From: Caryophanales bacterium UBA1744
GTDB taxonomy: Bacteria; Bacillota_I; Bacilli_A; RFN20; CAG-826
DNA length: 6,968 nucleotides
Assembly: GCA_002314915.1 (NCBI GenBank)
Contig: DCHU01000053.1
Coordinates: 1 to 6,968 of the forward strand
Reading direction: 5' to 3'
This document shows positions 1 through 5,076 of this stretch, in pieces. A model generated the notes under the pieces. The model did no database searches, was not told the origin of the DNA, and was given only the letters and a program-made list of their open reading frames with translations. The first letter of the stretch is position 1. Each line of letters opens with the position of its first letter. A program made the position numbers and the translations under genes.

Positions 1-195
1 GATTTAGGTAAAGCCTCAGAGTATTCAAAGACCATCTATGATACGAAAACAAACAAGTTCATCAAACGTTGCTATAAGGAAGTTCATAGATGGATGAAGA
101 AACGCAAGAAGCAGTTATCAACCCTCGCTAAACATATATTGGATAACAGAGGCATATCTAGAAAAGAGATGCAAACCCTTGTGGGAACTGAATAA
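1..195 (+). CDS. C-terminal fragment of an M41/FtsH-like ATP-dependent protease (5' end outside window)
   Basis: An open frame runs in from the left edge and stops at TAA 193-195, leaving 64 visible residues with no start codon in the window. The fragment is basic and helical. Its order of features resembles the last part of the FtsH M41 peptidase domain: a Ser-rich turn (SEYSKTIYD), a helix with aromatic/charged spacing (KFIKRCYKEV), a basic helix (WMKKRKKQLSTLAKHIL), and a short closing unit (GISRKEMQTLVG) that matches the usual 'tI...e...L' ending. In that family this region packs against the zinc protease core of a AAA+ protease. The AAA+ module and the HExxH zinc site would lie upstream and cannot be checked here, so family membership rests on the C-terminal pattern only. 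Unlike FtsH proper, it has no long tail after this helical unit. The next gene starts one base after its stop, so the two are probably co-transcribed. Confidence 0.55.
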   Translation, partial: DLGKASEYSKTIYDTKTNKFIKRCYKEVHRWMKKRKKQLSTLAKHILDNRGISRKEMQTLVGTE

Positions 196-196
196 C

Positions 197-622
197 ATGG
201 GAAGAAAAAGAATCAAAGTGAATAGAATCAAGTACACGAAGTGCACGAGTGACTATAACGGCCCAAGAAAGTACGTCTATGACGTCTCTAACACCGGTAT
301 CGTAACATTTACCAAATACGCGGTTGAAACGCCCGAGAACGCCCAAAAGCATAAGAAAACAACAAAGATATTCTCTGATAAATATCTCATTTCAGAAGAT
401 GGCTTCACTGAACTAGTGGATACCGCCTTTGAGTTTGTCACAAAGTGCATGAAAGTGGATCCTTCTATGAATAAAGATGGGTTCTCAGGAAAACTGGAAC
501 TCATGTACGATGATGGAATCACCAAGATAGTGCTTAATAGCGTTATGAGGTCAGATAACTTTTTATTATTGGCGGGCACATTCAAATTCAAATTGGATTT
601 GATGATGAATGGGGATGAATAG
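197..622 (+). CDS. Conserved-looking small protein of unknown function, 141 aa
   Basis: I chose ATG 197 because it follows the upstream TAA (193-195) by one base, the usual geometry of translational coupling. An in-frame TTG at 179 would add six residues (reading LWELNN before the ATG) and overlap the upstream gene. Neither start has a good Shine-Dalgarno sequence, so the choice is not certain. The N-terminus is very basic (MGRKRIKVNRIKYTK). Next comes a probable beta stretch (YVYDVSNTGIVTFTK), a helix near residues 70-86 (FTELVDTAFEFVTKCMK), and a beta hairpin at about 95-113 with the pattern DG-SGKLELMYDDG. The arrangement helix, then 'DG...leL.YdDG..k', then an 'NF..L' segment resembles small Bacillota proteins of unknown function. 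I cannot name a family. There is no signal peptide or membrane segment, so it is presumably cytoplasmic. The basic start would allow nucleic-acid contact, but that is a guess. Confidence 0.7.
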   Translation: MGRKRIKVNRIKYTKCTSDYNGPRKYVYDVSNTGIVTFTKYAVETPENAQKHKKTTKIFSDKYLISEDGFTELVDTAFEFVTKCMKVDPSMNKDGFSGKLELMYDDGITKIVLNSVMRSDNFLLLAGTFKFKLDLMMNGDE

Positions 623-625
623 ATG

Positions 626-631
626 AAGGAG
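626..631 (+). promoter_or_regulatory. Strong Shine-Dalgarno site for the 131-aa gene
   Basis: AAGGAG lies 7 bases before ATG 639 and overlaps nothing but the short spacer after the TAG at 620-622. It is the only textbook ribosome binding site in the window. It fixes the start of the downstream gene, which otherwise has no competing in-frame start nearby. Confidence 0.85.
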
Positions 632-638
632 AACGCTA

Positions 639-1034
639 ATGGAAAAGAAAGAGATTAAAGTGGATTTGAATAGTCCAGATATAGTTAGCTACAAGATTGA
701 CCCTGTTGCCTTAGCAGAATCGTTATCTGCATTAGAGACACTTGATAGGTTTATGCGCTTCCAGAATACTGACAGTCAGATATATGAAGGCGTTTTTACA
801 AAGCATGGACAAGAAAATAAGGTAAAAATAAATATCGATAACAACACAATTTCTTTAAATGATGAAAGAGTGGAATTGATTGATGTTATAGAGTTTATGA
901 CTGAGGAAGATTTCGTAGATGTTATCCGCGATGTGTTTGGGCCAAAGGTGGAAAAATTCAGCTGCTGGCTCATGTTTAAAGATGGAACGATCGCCATAAA
1001 AGAGGGCGATAAATGGTTCACCTTTTCAAAATAA
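639..1034 (+). CDS. Small acidic protein of unknown function, 131 aa
   Basis: The gene starts at ATG 639, 7 bases after AAGGAG, and stops at TAA 1032-1034. I do not recognise the family. The protein is acidic and probably soluble, with no membrane segment or signal peptide. It begins with a short charged segment (MEKKEIKVDLNSPDI), then a helix at about 22-40 (PVALAESLSALETLDRFMRF), a beta-rich middle (YEGVFTKHGQENKVKINID), and a second acidic helix at about 78-100 (ELIDVIEFMTEEDFVDVIRDVF). It ends in a beta hairpin with three aromatic positions (SCWLMFKDGTIAIKEGDKWF). It resembles the preceding protein only in size and in its 'IKV' start, which is too little to claim a duplication. Its codons (many GAT, GTT, ATT, TTG) look more like the helicase downstream than the last gene in the window. 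It may therefore belong with the helicase as an accessory partner; that is inference. Confidence 0.75.
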   Translation: MEKKEIKVDLNSPDIVSYKIDPVALAESLSALETLDRFMRFQNTDSQIYEGVFTKHGQENKVKINIDNNTISLNDERVELIDVIEFMTEEDFVDVIRDVFGPKVEKFSCWLMFKDGTIAIKEGDKWFTFSK

Positions 1035-1045
1035 GGATGATTTCA

Positions 1046-1073
1046 TTTACTCATATTATTTCTCGCCTATAAT
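1046..1073 (+). promoter_or_regulatory. Candidate sigma70-type promoter for a leaderless helicase mRNA
   Basis: The 45-base gap before the helicase contains a perfect TATAAT at 1068-1073, preceded 16 bases earlier by TTTACT at 1046-1051 (four of six matches to TTGACA). The usual start point, about 7 bases after the -10 box, falls on base 1080, the A of the helicase ATG. No Shine-Dalgarno sequence lies within reach of that ATG; the nearest purine run, AAGGATGA at 1033-1040, is about 40 bases away. A leaderless transcript is therefore the simplest reading. The gap is A+T-rich, so a chance match to TATAAT remains possible. Confidence 0.45.
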
Positions 1074-1079
1074 AACCCT

Positions 1080-4000
1080 ATGGGGTTTTTAGATACTCTC
1101 TTTGGCGCGGGTAAAGCCAACAGAGATAAATCGGCAGTCGTTCTCGCTATTAATGAGTTCAGAGCTTTGTTATCCACAGATGAGTATATTCCGTTTTCAG
1201 AGTACGACCATTTGATAGAGAAATACCACACGGTCCATGATGATATTGGTTCCGTAATAAGGAGTGGCATTCTCGATAGCTACCTCAAGAAAAATGGATT
1301 GAGAAATGGTGACATCAATCAATTTAATGATTATTTCGATAACGAGAACATATTGTTGAAGGCCCATAATGATTCTTATCTAGGCAGGAAGAAGGCTCAG
1401 TATAAGGGCTATTTGGATACCATCCTTAAACAATGCGACCCTAATATCCAACTAGATGACGAACAAAGAGATGTTGTCTTATCTGAGGAGGACAATACGC
1501 TTGTTGTCGCAGGAGCTGGAGCGGGAAAAACTACAACCGTTTCCGCCAAGGTGAAGTACTTGGTTGATATTAAGCACATCGACCCAAAGGATATTTTAGT
1601 CATTTCATTCACCAATAAAGCGGTTGGCGAATTAAAAGAAAGAATTAACAAAGATTTACAAATTCCTTGCCCAATTTGCACTTTCCATTCTTGTGGAATG
1701 GCGATATTAAAACACGAGGACGAAAAGAAAAAACCGGTCACCGAAGGATTCTTGTTCGATTCTATGGACAGGTTCTTTTCGGAATACGTGTTAGAGAATG
1801 AATCGCTAATGAGGAATTTGGTTCTCTTCTTTGGGTCCTATTTCAACGTCCCTTTCACAGGGAAAACTGTTGAGGAATTCTGCGATTATTTGAGAACTGC
1901 CAACTTTACAGCGTTAAAAGAAGATATTGAACCGAACGTTAAAGAAATCATCGAAAAAGACACTCACAAGAGAATCACAATTCTAAAGGAAAACCTAAAC
2001 AGCGTTCAGGAAGTTACAATAGCAAATTATCTTTTCCTTAATGGGATTGATTATAGATACGAGGACCCATACCCTCACCATATAAAAGGGACATCAAGGC
2101 CATATTTGCCGGATTTTCATATATTCCAAGATGGCAAAAACTCGTACTTAGAGCATTTTGGACTGGTAAACGATCGCGGAGAAAACCCTAATAGGCCGGA
2201 GGAAGAGATTGAGAAATATCGGAACTCAATAAAAACAAAGGTCTCTTTGCATAAGAGCCACAACACCGACTTGATCTACACTTTTGGCAAGTATTCTGAT
2301 GGTAAGAGCATTTCTGAACACCTCGGTGAGTCTCTCTTGAAACACGGATATCAGCTAAGGCCGATAGACCAGAAGACTCTTGTAGAGAAGATAGTGAACG
2401 GCAATGACAATAAGTATTATTCAAAGTTGCTTGCTCTCTTAACTCGTTTCATTAGCAATTTCAAAATCAACAATTATTCAGATAACAAGTTTGATGAGTG
2501 GATGATTCAAACCAAGAATGAAAGAACTAAATTGTTTTTAAAGATTGCAAAAGAGGCGTTCTTTTTCTACAAAAACGATTTGCTTTCAAATGGATATATC
2601 GATTTCTCTGACATGATTAACAACTCTGTTAGGTTGATTTCGGAAGCGAGAAAGAAAAAAGAGTACCTCAGTTTCAAATACATAATAGTTGATGAGTATC
2701 AGGACATTTCGTATCAGCGATTTGACTTGGCAAAAGAACTATCCACCATATGCAAGGCTAAGTTCGTGGCGGTGGGAGATGACTGGCAATCGATTTATGC
2801 GTTCTCCGGCTCCGATGTCACATTATTCACCGAGTTCACAAGGAAGATGGGAAAAGGAATAATACTCCCTATTACAAGGACATATAGAAACTCCCAGGAA
2901 CTTATCGATATTGCAGGCACTTTCGTTCAGAAAAATGAAAAGCAGCTTAGAAAAGAACTCGTTTCCAATAAACATTTGACTGACCCAATTGTCATTATGT
3001 CTTACGACAGCGATTTGGACAGCATTAAGGAATATAGCTCCATGGGTGTCACGCAACAGAAAGCTGTGGTGGTTGAATCCATATTGGATTCTATCTATGA
3101 AAGAAGGAAACTGAACACAAAGGACAAGGCGTCAATTCTCTTTATTGGAAGATTTAATTTTGATGCTCCAAAACTTTGTGCGTCTCCTTTGTTTGACTAT
3201 GACGAAAGCAAGCATCAGTTAATCTGGTTAAAACATCCGGATATCCTGATTGATTTCTTAACTGCTCATAGCTCCAAGGGACTTACTTACGACGAAGTTG
3301 TTTTGATTAATGCGATTGATGACAGATTTGGTTTCCCTTCCCAGATAGAAGACGATCCTATCTTGTCGCTTGTCGTCAAAAACGATACAGATTACGAATT
3401 TGCGGAAGAACGTAGGTTGTTCTATGTGGCTCTCACAAGAACGAGAGACAGAGTGTTCATCGTTTCACCTGAAAAGCACCCATCAAAGTTCGTTATCGAA
3501 TTGATGAATGATTACAAAGATATCAAGGTGTTTGGCAATTTTGCCCCGCAGAAACTGAAGAGAACCGAGTACACCTGTCCTATTTGTGGATTCCCTCTTA
3601 GAAAACGTTATAAAAAGGGAATGGGTTTCGAGATGTATTGTTGCACCAATGAACAGGAAATATGTGGATTCTTAACCAACAATCCTAAAGGTGGAAAACT
3701 GAGCATCCAGAAATGCCCAGACTGCATTGATGGCTACCTCGTTGTTAAACCATATGTCATTCAGGAAACCGGAAAGAAAGGATTTGTTTTAGGCTGCACA
3801 AATTACAAACCAGATGGAACTGGCTGCCGATATTCAATATCGAAGAAGGAATTTGAACCTATCGAATGGGATGAGGCGGCATCAAAAGAACCTATGAAAA
3901 CCGAAGAAATGCAACTGAATAGGGAACATTTCCAAACGGGCAATCTCAGCTATGGTGAGGATGAAGAAATTACAAATCCAAACGCGAATAGTTCAACTGT

Positions 4001-5075
4001 TGTAGAAGAACAGGAAGAAGTGTTTAAGGTTGACAAAGACGATGATGTGGAAGTGGCTGTTTTAAAAACGGTCGCAATGACTGGGTGGCATTATGGGAAG
4101 ACTGTTCTGATCTCTGTCCTTCTTGGCAAAAACATAAAGACCGTCACCGAGAGAGGGTTGGATAATTCTGCCATGTTTGGTGCATTGTCAGCTCGCAAAA
4201 TAACAAAAATAGCATTGTCTGATTGCATAGACGCCATGTTGTCCGCTGATGAACCAACGATTTGCGTCCAAGGGCTTTACAACATTATTAGAATCACCAA
4301 TAAGGGTAAGAAGGTATTGGGGTCAATTCCACAAGTGAAAGAAACCCATCAAGAGAGCGTTCAATCCACCAAAGAATGTGAAAGCGAAACCGCATGTGAA
4401 GACTTGGATAATCGGAATGTTTCTCTGAATGACCTGGATGATTTGATATTGAAACTAATCGCTTCTGATGGCTGGAATTACGGAGATACGACGGCGTGGA
4501 ATATTCTTCGAGGGAACGAGAGCAAACACGTTCTGGAGAAGGGACTCACAACGCATCCTTTCTTTAATTATTTTAAAAATAATTCAATAAATGTTAGGAA
4601 GACTGAATTTGAGGATTCTTTGAAAAAACTAACTGAAGGAGAAGAAACCTACGCTTGTTATGTTACTTTTTACAAGTTGCTCAAATTGACAAACTCCGGA
4701 AAAAGATACCTCGAAGAAAAATATGGGTACACAAAATGGTTTAGTAAAAAGACCGGAAAACACAATGGTTTCCTTGACAAACTGAATGAAGAGGAAAAAG
4801 CACTTATTCGGCGTTTTATCAAATTCCTGAAGAAGGATTCGAAAACCATCAGTCTCAGTTACTTTGGTGCAAGAATGTGTATCGCCATAAACGGCCTCAA
4901 CCTGTTTGTTATCAGCAAGAAGACTCGTGGACCTTTGATGTTTGAAACGCAACAAAACGGACTTGATATATCTCTAGAGTTTAAAGAAAAGAATATCCCT
5001 GAAATAGCGGTATTAATCCGGAGTGTTTTGATGTCGGAAGCGGTTAACGCCGAAATGGATGATAGTAAAGAATAA
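1080..5075 (+). CDS. UvrD/helicase IV-like SF1 helicase with nuclease-like insert, zinc ribbons and tandem RQC-like domains, 1331 aa
   Basis: This is an ATP-driven, probably 3'-5' DNA translocase of superfamily 1A. The motor motifs are complete: Q motif LDDEQRDVV (125-133), Walker A AGAGAGKT (144-151), motif Ia SFTNKAVGELKERI (176-189), Walker B IIVDEYQD (535-542), motif III VGDDWQSIYAFSGSD (565-579), motif IV TRTYRNSQE (599-607), motif V TAHSSKG (728-734) and motif VI RRLFYVALTRTRDR (778-791). Residues about 309-428, within the motor, hold a PD-(D/E)XK-like insert (E311, PDF with D345, then E358-H359-F360) of the kind seen in some helicase IV relatives. EHF replaces the classic ExK, so cutting activity is uncertain. 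After the motor come two four-Cys ribbons (C833/C836/C854 or C855/C862; C879/C882/C906/C916), an acidic linker, two RQC-like winged helices (about 990-1082 and 1117-1211), and an unrecognised C-terminal domain (about 1218-1331). At 1331 aa it is roughly twice UvrD length. It starts without a ribosome binding site. A role in repair or phage defence is inference. Confidence 0.95.
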   Translation: MGFLDTLFGAGKANRDKSAVVLAINEFRALLSTDEYIPFSEYDHLIEKYHTVHDDIGSVIRSGILDSYLKKNGLRNGDINQFNDYFDNENILLKAHNDSYLGRKKAQYKGYLDTILKQCDPNIQLDDEQRDVVLSEEDNTLVVAGAGAGKTTTVSAKVKYLVDIKHIDPKDILVISFTNKAVGELKERINKDLQIPCPICTFHSCGMAILKHEDEKKKPVTEGFLFDSMDRFFSEYVLENESLMRNLVLFFGSYFNVPFTGKTVEEFCDYLRTANFTALKEDIEPNVKEIIEKDTHKRITILKENLNSVQEVTIANYLFLNGIDYRYEDPYPHHIKGTSRPYLPDFHIFQDGKNSYLEHFGLVNDRGENPNRPEEEIEKYRNSIKTKVSLHKSHNTDLIYTFGKYSDGKSISEHLGESLLKHGYQLRPIDQKTLVEKIVNGNDNKYYSKLLALLTRFISNFKINNYSDNKFDEWMIQTKNERTKLFLKIAKEAFFFYKNDLLSNGYIDFSDMINNSVRLISEARKKKEYLSFKYIIVDEYQDISYQRFDLAKELSTICKAKFVAVGDDWQSIYAFSGSDVTLFTEFTRKMGKGIILPITRTYRNSQELIDIAGTFVQKNEKQLRKELVSNKHLTDPIVIMSYDSDLDSIKEYSSMGVTQQKAVVVESILDSIYERRKLNTKDKASILFIGRFNFDAPKLCASPLFDYDESKHQLIWLKHPDILIDFLTAHSSKGLTYDEVVLINAIDDRFGFPSQIEDDPILSLVVKNDTDYEFAEERRLFYVALTRTRDRVFIVSPEKHPSKFVIELMNDYKDIKVFGNFAPQKLKRTEYTCPICGFPLRKRYKKGMGFEMYCCTNEQEICGFLTNNPKGGKLSIQKCPDCIDGYLVVKPYVIQETGKKGFVLGCTNYKPDGTGCRYSISKKEFEPIEWDEAASKEPMKTEEMQLNREHFQTGNLSYGEDEEITNPNANSSTVVEEQEEVFKVDKDDDVEVAVLKTVAMTGWHYGKTVLISVLLGKNIKTVTERGLDNSAMFGALSARKITKIALSDCIDAMLSADEPTICVQGLYNIIRITNKGKKVLGSIPQVKETHQESVQSTKECESETACEDLDNRNVSLNDLDDLILKLIASDGWNYGDTTAWNILRGNESKHVLEKGLTTHPFFNYFKNNSINVRKTEFEDSLKKLTEGEETYACYVTFYKLLKLTNSGKRYLEEKYGYTKWFSKKTGKHNGFLDKLNEEEKALIRRFIKFLKKDSKTISLSYFGARMCIAINGLNLFVISKKTRGPLMFETQQNGLDISLEFKEKNIPEIAVLIRSVLMSEAVNAEMDDSKE

Positions 5076-5076
5076 T

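Noticed and set aside
179..196. TTG at 179 as the start of the 141-aa gene
   Set aside because: It would overlap the end of the preceding gene by 17 bases and has no convincing ribosome binding site. ATG 197, one base after the stop, is the simpler start.
197..1034. The two small genes as a tandem duplication
   Set aside because: Both are about 130-140 aa with 'IKV' near the start, but the rest of the sequences cannot be aligned by eye in motif order.
197..1034. The two small genes as a toxin-antitoxin pair
   Set aside because: The size and adjacency fit, but they are separated by 16 bases rather than overlapping. Neither shows a known toxin fold or a DNA-binding antitoxin motif.
1409..1741. 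110-aa open frame on the - strand inside the helicase gene
   Set aside because: It lies antisense to the conserved Walker A and motif Ia region, and its sequence is low-complexity Ser-rich and matches no recognisable domain. It is a shadow frame.
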